Below are positions 42,140-56,000 of a DNA stretch of 64,000 bases, one piece after another. How positions within the stretch are numbered: position 1 is the stretch's first letter; every line of letters starts with the position of its first letter. Position numbers and translations under genes: made by a program. A model generated the notes under the pieces. It did no database searches and had not been told where the DNA came from. It saw only the letters and a list, made by a program, of their open reading frames with translations. The stretch spans positions 2,516,501 to 2,580,500 of the forward strand of contig JAWNZC010000347.1 of NCBI GenBank assembly GCA_035771165.1. Reading direction: 5' to 3'. This stretch comes from Paragorgia papillata. Taxonomy: Eukaryota > Cnidaria > Anthozoa > Scleralcyonacea > Coralliidae.

Positions 42140-45100
42140 TTAGTTCGCCATGATTTTTTCAACACGACGGCTTCGTAAAGAAACTTTCGTCACGTTTGAT
42201 GGACCTGGAGAGAGAAATAACTGAACGAGTTAGTAATTTACAGCTCGACTAACTACAAACTTAAAACTTGGCGTGTAGACATGTTCTTTGAGCTATTTTA
42301 CTCAGGAAAAAACCTTGAAAACTTCCTACGGTTTCTGTGCGTAATACTGGTGGTAAGATGTACGTCGGAGAAGACAGGGACGAGATCTGCTGCTCTACAT
42401 AAACTTACTTGTTTGGTTATAATGTTTTGATTGACTTTGCTTCCTATCGCTTTGAGAATATTCATTAAGCAATGTTCTAAACATAAAATAAACATCAGAT
42501 TTTCCACTAAGCCTTGAAGTCAGTTGTTGGTAGAGTTTAGTTGTTTGAAATACCTGTATGATCTCGCTTGAAGAAGAAATTTTCTGCATAATGCAATCTC
42601 GTTTACAAGACGTCGCAAGTCATCTCCTTCGAATACTGGATAGGTTAGAGTCTGATAAAATAAGGAATGGAGTTATTACAAGAAGGAAGGGAGGGGAAAA
42701 GGAAAGAAGGGAGGGAGGAAGGAAGGGAGGGAGGAAGGGAGGGAGGAAGGGAGGGAGGAAGGGAGGGAGGAAGGAAGGAAGGGAGGAAGGAAGGAAGGAA
42801 GGAAGGGAAGAAGGAAGGGAGGAAGGAAGGAAGGAAGGGAGGAAGGAAGGAAGGAAGGAAGGGAAGAAGGAAGGGAGGAAGGAAGGGAGGAAGGGAGGGA
42901 GGGAGGAAGGGAGGGAGGAAGGAAGGAAGGGAGGAAGGAAGGAAGGGAAGAAGGGAGGAAGGGAAGAAGGAAGGGAGGAAGGGAGGGAGGGAGGGAGGAA
43001 AGGAGGAAAGGGAGGAAAGGAAGGACTAAGGGTGCAAAAACTACACACCTCGTCAGAACGGACTTTTTCTGTCAATAGTCTGTGCGCTAGTAAGTGGCCA
43101 GCGAAGTCTGGTTGGCATCTATGATATCTGAAAAATATAGTATTATATATGCAGTAAAAACTTCTGCATGAGCTTCAGACGCGAATCTTGAAAATTCTTT
43201 ATGTATCTTCAAGTGCTTACCTTCCCCCACTTTGCCCAGCAAGTAATTGAAGAAATTTGTTCGCTGAGCTGTTGACGTCAAGAGAAAGTAATTAAATAAA
43301 AGAAATATTAAGAATACTGAAACTTCTAATAAATCTTAAAAAAGAGATCGTCGTCTTCACCTGTCATCGCAGTTGAAAGAAATAGTGTGAACACGAATTC
43401 CTCTTGCATTGTTTAATTTGGCTAATTCACGAAGAACCATTGTAGTACTGTTGTCCTAAAAATACACAGAAATATGGCTATTAACCCTCTCGCAGTCTCG
43501 CTCTCAGCTAAAGCCTATTTCTTGTAACCCTCGTGTCAATAAACGAGAATTAGTAAATCCGAGGGAACCTAATAGACAAAATATATACGGTAAGTTAAGC
43601 TCCGAGCACAGGTTTTCTCCGGGTTCCTCTTGTAGTAACACTGAAGCAATGGATGGCCCTTACTGGACCTCTAGGAAGAACAGTTTAGATATGACTGATA
43701 GAGTTATCACATCTAGGATAGATTTAGCCAGTTTGAGAGAAGAAAACGCCTGTGGAGAAAGTACCGCAGTTGGTAAGACATCGTATTGGTAATAGGTAAG
43801 CTACTTACTGGTTTTCCATCTGTCAAGAGATAGATACCTTTCACGTCACGATCTTGGAATGCAGCCTTACGTAAAACAAAATGGAGAAAAGTAAAGATTT
43901 ACAATCAACAGATCTGTCGTAGTCTGTATGAATAATCAAATAAAATAACGTTAATTTATTATGGGCTTAATCTGACCTGCAGAGCATCAAGAGTACAAGT
44001 GTTTCCATGAGCTTCAAATGTTTTAATCCATTCTACAGCACTTTCACAATTTTCTTCTGAAGGTGCCACGACACAAGGACGCCATAAAGAAGGCTCGTTT
44101 GAAAACTTGACTAAATTAAACCTGACAGAAATAAAAAAGAGACAATCAAAATTATCAAATTTATGATTAAAAAAAACCAAAAGTAATTAATATTTAACAT
44201 GTTGCAGCAGGAACAGCAACAACAACCACACGCGGCGGCGTAGTAAACAAAAAGCGCCTGGGTACGAGGCTGAACAACAACCAGCAGCAACAACAGCAGC
44301 AGCAACAATCATCTGATATACAAATCAGTTTATGCATAGTCAATCGAGATATGGTCTGGAAACTCGGCAAACTTCAAAGCGCCTATAATGAGCTGGGATT
44401 TTATGTTGAACCGTACCTTACACCGTGCACATCCTTTGTTTTAGGTTTATTAATATTTAAATAGCACGGTTGAGTGATTGAACTGAAACGTTGCTATTGG
44501 ATAATTCGTTCATTATACTAAAGTACAATGTGTTCAGTGACCGTGCACCGTGCACAAAAATGCATAGAGACGAACAAAAAGATAGACCAAAGACTTTAGC
44601 TGAGTTTCCAGACCATATCTCGATTGACTATGGTTTATGTATTATATAACAGTTATTTTACTAACATAATGTTGAATTGTTTTAATTGTTCCCAAATGAG
44701 TCCTGTCAACTCTGCTTGCAGCTCAGCCATACTGGTCACCATTGAACCAGAAGTATCAATTAAAATAACCACCTAAGAAGAAAATAGAAATTGATCATAA
44801 AACAATAGAATTGAAACAAAAAACAATAGAATTGAAAAAACATAACTCAAATAAAAAAGATATTTTCTCAAACCTTCTTTTCAATCATTGTTCCAAATAC
44901 TCTTCTACTGCCTAAAAACAAAACATATTATCCTTATAGTGAAATAAAAGTAGCGTGCTGCGTAGGCAGTGTAGAAACAACAATCGAAATATAGTAACTT
45001 AGGTTAGATATACTGCCGAAACAGAGAACGTAGGAATCTAACGTTTCGAGCGAAGGCCCTTCGTCAGAGAGAAACGTAGCCTGCGTAGCAGGCGTTCTGT

Positions 45101-48100
45101 GCTGGGGGAAAGGGTTGAGAGGGGGAGCGGAAAGAGGCTTGAGCGCGCGCGGTGGAGCGCGCGCGAGAGGCGAGAAAAAAATAAAGCGAGGCGAGAAGAA
45201 AATAGGGGGGGGGGGCGGGGAAAAAATTGGGGGGAAAGGCGAAGGAGCCAATTTTTTTTCTCCTTTCCCCCCAATTTTTTCCCAGCCCCCCCTATTTTCT
45301 TCTCGCCTCGCCTTATTTTTTTCTCGCCTCTCGCGCGCGCTCCACCGCGCGTGCTCAAGCCTCTTTCCGCTGCCCCTCTCAACCCTTTCCCCCAGAACAG
45401 AACGCCTGCTACGCAGGCTAAAAGAAACGTGACGTTTCGATCATATTATCCTTATACTTTTAAAAACTTAATCACACTGTCCTCTCTATCCTTTGACTGT
45501 CCTCTCTATCCCACATCTGTCCTCTCTATCCTCTAACAGCCATCTCTATCCCCTGAGTGTCCTCTATCCTTTGACTGTCCTCTCTATCCCACATCTGTCC
45601 TCGCTAACCTCTGACTGTCCCCTCTATCCTCGCACTGTCCTCTCTATCCACTGACTGCCCTCTGACTATCCCCCGTCTGTCTTTTCTATCTTAACAGTCT
45701 TCCTATACCTTACTCTTACCACTTATGCTCCTATACTTACCGCTCATCAGCCATTGAAGTCTCTTGACATAACGTTTCATTACTTTATCAATCTCATCTT
45801 CATATTCTTCAAGTTCACGTGATGTTAAGTGCAAATGCTTGGTCACGCCCTAAAACAATAACAGTTAGAAAAGTTGTTATACGAGCATGATGCTAAGTGA
45901 TCTATACTGCGTGGTACTCATAATCTATTTCGTGTATACCTTGACTTTGACGGTCGGGAATATATCACAATACCTGAAAAACAAATCAAGTTGATTCAAT
46001 AAGTTCTAATTATTAATTAGAATGTCAATTAGTCACTAGTGAATGGTGCAACGTGAATCTTACCTTGCTGGTACGGTCTTGTGAAGCGCTGACACTTTAG
46101 TCTTGGAATGCGAGCATTCTGTTCCACCAGCAATCTGATTAAGATCCAGTTTAAGTTTTGATAAACTGTATTTTCTCATCCACTAGCAAAGAAGAATAAG
46201 ACGATAACATGCATGACTTTTGGATAGAATATTGCTTATTTAATAGCCAGCGTAGAAACATTTGTGTCCTAGCGGAGCGAGATAGTGCAAAAAATAAAAG
46301 CTCATTCCTTCCATCCCTCCTTCCATCCATCCATCCCTCCCTCCCTCCCTCCCTCCCTCCCTCCCTCCCTCCCTCCCTCCCTCCCTCCCTCCCTCCCTCC
46401 CTCCCTCCCTCCCTCCCTCCCTCCCTCCCTCCCTCCCTCCCTCCCTCCCTCCCTCCCTCCCTCCCTCCCTCCCTCCCTCCCTCCCTCCCTCCCTCCCTCC
46501 CTCCTCCCTCCCTCCCTCCCCTCCCTCCCTCCCTCCCTCCCTCCCTCCCTCCCTCCCTCCCTTGTGATAACTTCATACCTCACGTGTAGAAATATTCTCG
46601 TCTTTCTCAGGAATAAAAGTATTCTTTACAGGTCTTCGGACGCTTTTCTTCTCATCGACCACAGCAGGATAATCTCGGAATATAGCTCCTAAAAATGCCG
46701 TCAAAAGTTCAAGTGGTACGCCAAAAAATTATTTTGGGCGCTTGTCACCAAAAATACGAGACAGAGAAAAAAATTCCCTCCTTAATATCACGAGTTTCTT
46801 CTTACCAACACTGTTTCCAATTTCAGTGTAAAATATTTGTCTGGGTGCAGTTGGTTTCTCTTTCTCCTTGTATTGTTGCCGTGGTACTGGACACACGTAT
46901 AAAAATAGGAAACAAAATTATTGTATATTAATATTCTTTTTCCATAATGTGAATAAATATACTTGAACTTAAAGTTATAATATCTTATGTTTGAAAGCAT
47001 GGCTATAACTTTTTAGAAGTTTTAACGTCGTAAAATACGTTCACTCACAATCTGGAATGAGGTTTCTACTGTTGTTCTGGGAGTTAGGTTTCCAACATAA
47101 TGGTTTCATAGAAACATCTTCAGATTGTTGCCATGAGGATGAAGCACTTTTTGGACGTTGTTTTCCATTTTCTTTCCTGAGAAGTTTCGAAGATTGTTCC
47201 TTGGCGGTATATGGACGTGAACGACTAACATTCTAAGAAGAAACAAAACAAAAATATTTTGATAAACTGTCTACATAAAAATACAATCTGCACAAAGGAA
47301 TCCTGTTTGTTTGTTTGTTTGTTTGTCTGTTTGTCTGTTTGTTTGTTTGTTTGTTTGTTTGTTTGTTTGTTTGTTTGTTTGTCTGTCTGTCTGTCTGTCT
47401 GTCTGCCCATCCGTCCGACCAGTCTAAGTAGTAGTACATGTTGTTACTTACCAGTCTAGCTTGAGATAATGCAGTTTGTTTTGGAGGTGGTAAAGGTGTT
47501 CTAGTTTTCTGCTGAGAAGATTGTGATACCAACTGTTTCTCTTCTTCCATACACTTCACCTGAGAAACAAAGTTTATTTTTAACCGTTTTTAACGGAAAT
47601 CTCTTTGACGAGTAAGATTTCTGACGTTCTTTAACAGTAGCCATGGTATAAGTAAAAGCGAAATAAGGTTTCTTTAATTGTAAAGTGTAGTGCCGGATAG
47701 AGTGGGATATACCTCTTGTTCAGGATATCTTTTTCTCTTCACAGAGTCTAAGAGCATTGCGGTCTGAAAAGAAAAGTCAAGAAATTGTTGGATTAGATAA
47801 ACTGAATGAAAAAGTAAAGCTTTGATGAATCTATTAAAGGTTTTTTTCTCTTTCTTGAGGTTCAAGCACCGTGAGTAGAACGTACATTTTGTGAATAGCT
47901 ATAAGCTTTATTGAGTTCTCCATGAATGATGTTAATGTCATCACTTTCAATGATACCAGCTAAAAGGCAAGAAAAAACAACATAAGGTTTTTAACACTTT
48001 AAAGCCTGACGATAGTATTTTATTCTGGCTAACGCGAGACGATTTTATTCAGCACAAGGAGAGGGCCAGGCATTAAAGTGTTAAAACATAAACAAAAACA

Positions 48101-48757
48101 AACAAATAACAGAAATAAACAACGAACAATGAAAAAGGTGACAGTAAACAAAAAGCAAAGTCGACAACCAAATATTAAAGGCACTAACCATTGGTTCTAT
48201 ACCAGTGAAACCTTCCTCGTCCAGCATGAGCCATTTCTTGGAAACAATTAGCAGTTTCAGGAGTTGTTGCGTATCTTCCAGGAAGGTATAAACTGCTGTC
48301 GTTTTCATCCTCGTAGAAGATACAATGAAGAGAAATGTCTTTACCAGCAAGAGATTCTTTAATGTACGAACATATTAAATCCTTGAAATAAATACAGTTA
48401 TTAAAAGAAGTATGATTAATTGGTTGGTGGATTAATTGATTGATTGGATAGATGATGGAGATGTGATGGACAGATGTGAGATAAGTACCTTTGGTTCATC
48501 AGGTAAACCACTAGCGACCACATAAATTCCTTCCACTTCTAAGAACAAGAAAAAGGTTTTCTTCAAAAAACTATATTTATTTATTCGGATCAGACGCAGG
48601 AGAAGTGGAAATGTTAGTAACCTGTATTGTTTGAAATATCTTCTTTATTTTCAACAGCCAACTTGAACGCATCCAGAAAATTTCTGCTGCCACCACAGTT
48701 TTTGTGAAGGAACCATCTGTAAAGATGAAATACCAGTTTAAAAATTAATGTTGCTGG

Positions 48758-48791
<34 letters not shown>

Positions 48792-51700
48792 GGTGTTGTT
48801 ATTGCTGTTGTTGTTGGTGGTGTTGGTGGTAGTGGTGGTGTTTTTTTATCTTGTTGTTGTTGTTGTTGGTGCTGTTGTTGGTGCTGTTGTCGTTGTTGCT
48901 GTTCTTGTCACTTACTTCCAACTTGCTTCTAAATATTCTGGTGAAGGGTCCACCATTGCAGAGCGAAACATGTCCAGTGAACCTCCGTAACTAATTAAAA
49001 ACAATAATTATATGAGAAGAAAAACATTTTCCACTCCTATCTTTTCTTTCTGCCATTCTCTTCCCACCTTTTTCATTTTGTTTCTTTTCACTCTCCTTCC
49101 CTTCCCCCTTTCTTTTTCCTTTCTCTTTCCAAGGTTTCCATCCTTTCTTGTCCTTTTCTTCCATTTATTTGACTGTACCCTCCTCTTTTCTATCATCTTT
49201 CCTTCTCTTCACACTCCACACGTTTTCTTCAGTTCCTTTTTTTCTCTTTATTGCAACTACTTTCATCCTTCCAATTTTTCTATCCCCTTAACGTTACATA
49301 TCCACACCTTTCTGTCTTCGTTATTTCATTCATTCATCTCTCCTCCCCACTCCTCTACGCCCTTATTCTTACCAGATGACGTTATATGACGTCTTGTTCG
49401 TCATTTGTTGCTCAAACAAAATCTTCAAATCTTGTTTTAAACCGGTCAAACAGGGTCCCGTTGATACGGACATATCAATGATAATAATAATTCTGAAAAG
49501 CAATACAACGAATAATAAATAAACCGAAGGAAGTACATATGACTATGGATTTGCAACCTTAGCTCTCCAACCGAGTCTCAGTAGCTCAATAGCTGGGACG
49601 TTTAACTAGCCATTCAGAAGGTTACAGGTTCAATCCCTGTCTACAGCTCAGAAACGTTTTCCATTGACTCACCTTTGTTCTACAAGAGTACCAAAGATCT
49701 TACGACAGCCAGTTGACAACCAATCTAATCTTCTTATGTAGTGTTGAACTACTGACTCAAGTTGTTCCTTTAAGATAAATACAAGTTACTTGAATATAGG
49801 TATCATTGGTTAGTTGTTTAGATGCTTGGTTAGTTGGTAGGTTTGATGGGTGATTAGTTGGTTGGAATGGTGATTGGATGATTAGTTGGAATGGATGGAT
49901 AGTTGGGTGGCTGGTTGGTTGGTTGGTGAGTTGGATACGTTGGTTGGTTGGGTAACTGGCTGAATAGATGGATAGATGGATAGGTGGATGGATTGGTGGA
50001 TAGGATAGATGAATGAATGAATGAATGAATGAATGAATGAATGAATGAATGAATGAATGAATGAATGAATGAATGAATGAAGAAATGGATGGATGGCTGG
50101 CTGGAATGGATAAATGGATGGATGATGAATAGATGATTGAATGAATGCAAGGACGGACACTCAGATCTAAATCAGTTTCTCTAAAATTCGTACCTGATAG
50201 CCATACAGTAAGGTAGGATCAACATGAACATTCTTAACCGTACCATCATGCCACGGGAACTGCGCCATACTCTGAGAAAGTGTGAAGAAGAGATGTCAAT
50301 GTCTCGCCAAATGATATCATAAATTCCTAATCAATAGTTAACCTAACAATATTATTTACAAACCTGTTTATAAATCTTTGATTTGACATTCTTATTAATG
50401 GTGGAAACGTAACCATTGACGTAGGAATATGTATTCGGAGCCAGTACTTGATAGAGATTCAATCCTTTTGCTAGAATTAAAAAATATATTTTAAATAAAG
50501 TTAGGTAAATATCTACTCGACTGCTAATGTGACCATAATGACCAAGTTATTAAATTAACCACCACCATCATCATCATTATCACTTGCATCATCACTGCCA
50601 CCACCATTATCATTACCACCATCATTATCACCATCACCTTCACTACCACAACCACCACCACAATCATCATCAACACCATGATCATCACTATCACCACCAC
50701 CATCATTATCACCATCACCACCACTACGTACATCATCACCATCGCCACCACCACCATGATTACCACCATGATTACCACCACCACCATCATTACCACCACT
50801 ACCATCATCATTAATCACGATCACTACAATCATTACCACCATCATTAAAAAGTGCACGCCATGTGGACCTTCGTTTATGTATTCACACTTTATTTTCTCC
50901 ATTCACCTTTCAATCCATGTTGCTTAAGCCATTCCAAGGATGTCCGAGCAGGGAATGAAGGATGTTCTACAGTAAGTGGTTTATGCGCAAATGAAGACCC
51001 CCGCTGAACAATAGTACCGTCAGATACAGGAACAATATCAAGAGAAACCTGAGGCTAGACAATGTGGAGAAAAAACATACAATTATAAAACACTTCTAGC
51101 AAATAATTATTTTCAAAGAAAATAATTACCTCATTATGAGCAATGGTGATAATTTTATCATCCAGTTTCCCATTTTTCATTTCATTTATTCTTTGTAAAG
51201 TTTCTCTCGCTCTAACAATAAATAACAATCGCTATAGACATGCGCAGTATAACACCACGAACAATAGACTCATAAGCATAGATGACGTGTACTGTTAGCG
51301 CGCTGGGTTAGATGGGGTGCCTTGTCCACACGTATTCAATATTTTTCTGCGTTTAAAAAAAAATTCGCGTCTACACGAAAACAGAAAAACGACGTTCTCG
51401 AAAAGTTCCATTTTTGATGACCATTTCATCGTTTACGTGTGGACAAGAGGCTGAGTCTGTGAAAAATGTTGCGTTGTCAACAACAAAAACACCCGAATAC
51501 GTGTGGACTGTGAGTAGAGTTTTTGGTACTTTTTTTTAACTCTAGCGTTTTCCTCATTCTTCAAAACGACTACAACCAACTTTTGCTTGCCAAAAAAACC
51601 CTGAAAATAAATCTTAAAAAATAAAGAAATAAAACATACTTTTCAATCTCTTTCAGTAACAGTTTAAAATCAGTCCCAGTTAAAATTTTATCCTACAAAA

Positions 51701-53023
51701 AAATATGAGAAAAGCATTAATCTTTTAGCTCAGAGGTTCTCGGAAAAAAAGTTCTGTGGTCTCTAACGTTTTAAATTTAATAAATAGAAAATAGTATTAA
51801 AAAAGTAATTATATTCACATATAAGCTTGTGAGTACATGAACACGTGTACCATTAGCACCAAAGAATGAAGAAATGGTTAAATTAAAATAGAAAAATTGA
51901 CTAAACAACATAACTACAGACACAATACTAACATTTGATGAAGAGCAATAACAATGATATCTTCCCCCAGTCATATCAGCAAGCTCTTCCAAAAGCATCT
52001 GAAAAAATATATATATATTCCGCTTGGAAACTCCGAATATTTTTGAAGCTCAAAGTACATTTGCAAGCACACGATATAAAAACTAAAATCAATAAAAAAT
52101 ATCTAAAAAAGCCACAAAACTGGACAGTTACAATATTAACCCTTTCATGTGCATTGTTATGGAACAACTTTATCTTTTTACTCTGTCTAACGCCAGACTA
52201 TTTTGCTCTGTCTATCGCCAGACGATTTTACTTTGTCTTACACCAGACTATTTTACTCTGTCTAACACCAGACTATTTTACTCTGTCCAACACCAGACTA
52301 TTTTACTCTGTCTAACACCAGACGATTTTACTCTGTCTAACACCAGACGATTTTACTCTGTCTAACACCAGACTATTTTACTCTGTCTAACACCAGACTA
52401 TTTTACTCTGTCTAACACCAGACTATTTTACTCTGTCTAACGCCAGACTATTTTACTCTGTCTAACGCCAGACTATTTTACTCTGTCTAACGCCAGACTA
52501 TTTTACTCTGTCTAACACCAGACTATTTTACTCTGTCTAACACCAGACTATTTTACTCTGTCCAACACCAGACTATTTTACTCTGTCTAACACCAGACGA
52601 TTTTACTCTGTCTAACACCAGACGATTTTACTTTGTCTAACGCCAGACGATTTTACTCTGTCTAACACCAGACTATTTTACTCTGTCTAACACCAGACTA
52701 TTTTACTCTGTCTAACGCCAGACTATTTTACTCTGTCTAACGCCAGACTATTTTACTCTGTCTAACGCCAGACTATTTTACTCTGTCTAACACCAGACTA
52801 TTTTACTCTGTCTAACACCAGACTATTTTACTCTGTCCAACACCAGACTATTTTACTCTGTCTAACACCAGACGATTTTACTCTGTCTAACACCAGACGA
52901 TTTTACTTTGTCTAACGCCAGACGATTTTACTCTGTCTAACACCAGACGATTTTACTCTGTCTAACACCAGACTATTTTACTCTGTCTAACGCCAGACTA
53001 TTTTACTCTGTCTAACACCAGAC

Positions 53024-53083
<60 letters not shown>

Positions 53084-56000
53084 TGTCTAACGCCAGACTA
53101 TTTTACTCTGTCTAACGCCCGACGATTTTACTCTGTCTAACGCCAGACTATTTTACTCGTCAAGGGGAGAAGTCTGGAAAAGCCATGCGTGAACAGGTAA
53201 AACAAAGCACTTACGTTATTAACTGGCATAATACAATCATAAGCTACAGTATGAAGAGGTAAAACAAAGCACTTACGTTATTAACTGGCATGATACAATC
53301 ATAAGCTACAGTATGAAGAGGTAATTTTCTTCCAGCTAAAGCTTCTTTTACGTATCCATAAATCAACCCAGGTTCTTGATCAGGACTAAAAATTAAAATA
53401 AAATTACGTTGCTTATTACGACTATTTTAGATTATGAGTGAATAAATGAATGGGTGGCTGGATGGATGCATGGATGAATAGATGAATGGATAGATAAGTG
53501 GATGGATGGATGGATGAATAGATTGTTGAATGGATGGTTACATGGTTGGTTCAATGGATGGATGGATGGATGGATAGATGCAAACTTAAGATAAGTTGGT
53601 GAATGGATGAATGAATGAATGAATGGTGCCACTTACTTGCTGCCTAGGATTATCACTATAGAGTCAAAATTGTTCCATTTAATTAACTGTCTTAAAGCAC
53701 TAAGCAAGTTACATCCACCTCTTGGTCGAAGAGAGTTTATCCAATCTCTTGTTTCATTAATACTAATAAATAAATTTACAATATCTTTAGAACTCATACA
53801 TAAACTAACCCAATAATTCTTTGAAAGCTTGTTAATGTGTAAACCTTCATTGCTGTACTTACATTCTGCAGTTCACATCACGCATTGCATCCCAAAGTGG
53901 TTCAGAAGAGGTCCCAAATGAAAGCAAATAAAGCTTATCTTTGTTTACCAACTGATCATTGACCAGGGCCTAGAAGAAAAGATGTCTTGTTGAAGAGAAG
54001 TTGATTGAGAGGAATATTTTATGGCATAATATTTGGAATACAATTTGCAGTGATCAACAACAACAACTACTAACAACAGCAATTAATCCACCATCACCAT
54101 CACTACCAGCACCACCATGATCACCATCACCACCACTATCATCACCACCACCACCATCATCATCACCACCACCATCATCGCCATCACCACCATCATCACC
54201 ATCACCACCATCATCACCACCACTATCATCACCACCATCATCATCACCACCACCATCATCATCACCACCACCACTACAATCACCATCATCACACCACAAT
54301 CACCATCATCATCACCAGTCACAACCACTACAATTGTCACCATCATCATTAAAAACATGCACGCCATATGGACCTTCTTTTATGTATTCAAGCTATATTT
54401 TTTCATCACCACCACCATCACCACCACTACAATCACCATCATCACCACCACAATCACCATCACCAGTCACAACCACTACAATTGTCACCATCATCAATAA
54501 AAACATGCACACCATGTGGACCTTCTTTTATGTATTCAAGCTATATTTTCTCATTACCACCACCAATATTTGGTAACTTGTTATATAATAATAACTATAC
54601 TAAATACTAGCTGTATACAATATGTACCTGTAGTGATTGCTGAAGTAGCTGTAATCTTCCGTAACTGCAGTTTGCATCTGATGTATCCACAAGAACTGCT
54701 ACTCGTTGTCCTTTTACCAAACCAAAGATCTATGCAGAAGAAAACAATGGAATAAGTACATGCATTTGTAGATAAAGGTGTGACTGGTGAAGAAATTGTG
54801 GAAGAATTATTAATAAAAGGGGAAACAGATAGAAATGGAATACTCAATGATAAAAGTATAATTTATATTACTTTATAATTTACCTTCCTACTTCCTTCCA
54901 TAAGCCAACTAATTCGTTTTTGACATACTTCAATAATTCTTGCTAACTTGAATTGAAACTGATTTATAGCACTTGACTCAAATTTTAAATGGACTGTATT
55001 ATCAGGACTTCCTATTGGTGGCCTGAAAGAGAAAAATGCATTAAAAATGCATTGGTATAATATGATGTGATTAGATTAAATGGTAGTCAGTATGTGACTA
55101 TGTACATAAAATTATAATGCATATATAGCAAAAACATTGTAAATGGTCAAGATTTTTTAAATAAAACACTGACGTTTTGAGTGGAACCCTTCACATTTTG
55201 GTCTGACAAAGACCAGACTGCTTGAAATGTCAGTACATGTATTTCACTCCAAAAAATCTCAGCAGTTTACCACCATTTCACTTTGCTCTATCCAAAACAC
55301 TGCCTACTTTTATACACTCTAGGATTATGAACAGAATTCACCTTATTAATATTCCTTCTTTCATCAGATCATCAAGGGTTAAACTTTCTGACTCTACACT
55401 ATGTTTTCCCAGCCAATCAGATGAGGTCTGACATCCTGCAGACTGCAACACCTCCACTCCTTTAGTACTCTAAAACAATGTTTATCATTCTTAGTATTTG
55501 TTCAACATATTTTTCCATCCTAATTATTGGATAAAATTTTGCATTTCAAAATAAGCAATTAATAAATATATATGTTAATATATATATTTGCTCTGTTAAG
55601 TTCCCATCCAGCCCCCTAAAAGCCCTAATAAGCCTCCATTACCCCTAAAAGCCCTTCAAAGATATTTTGGGGGGTGGGTTATTCTAGGAAGTGGGTTATT
55701 CTGAGGGGTGGGTTATTGGGGGGGGGGGGGTATTATGGGGGGGGTATTCTGGGGGGGGGTTATTCTGGGAGGTGGGTTATTCTTGAGGGTGGGTTATTTT
55801 TGGAGGCAGGTTATTCTGGGGGGGGGGGTGTGGTGGATTTTTTTGGGGGGTGGTGTATTTTTGGAGGTGGGTTATTTTTTTGGAGGGTGTCATTTTTGGG
55901 GGATGGTTACTTTTTCAGGGGGGGGGATTTTAGAGCTGTGTTTTTATTATAACTTTACAGTACATAAGGAATACTTTAATCTACCTGTAATTCATGTGAC

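Noticed and set aside
42558..43124. Long Gly/Arg/Glu-rich and Pro/Ser-rich open frames on both strands
   Set aside because: They are translations of a (GGAA/GGGA)n microsatellite; the true VWA3 exons on either side use other frames and splice around it.
46151..46692. Open frames of repeated GGRE or LPPS
   Set aside because: Pure CCCT tetranucleotide repeat in a VWA3 intron.
49572..49650. Functional tRNA gene
   Set aside because: A and B box-like motifs and a T stem are present but no acceptor stem can be formed.
50524..50902. His-rich and Val/Met-rich open frames
   Set aside because: CAC/CAT trinucleotide repeat; no exon signals agree with these frames.
52186..53157. CRISPR-like array
   Set aside because: 25-bp units abut directly with no spacers, within a eukaryotic intron; it is a minisatellite.
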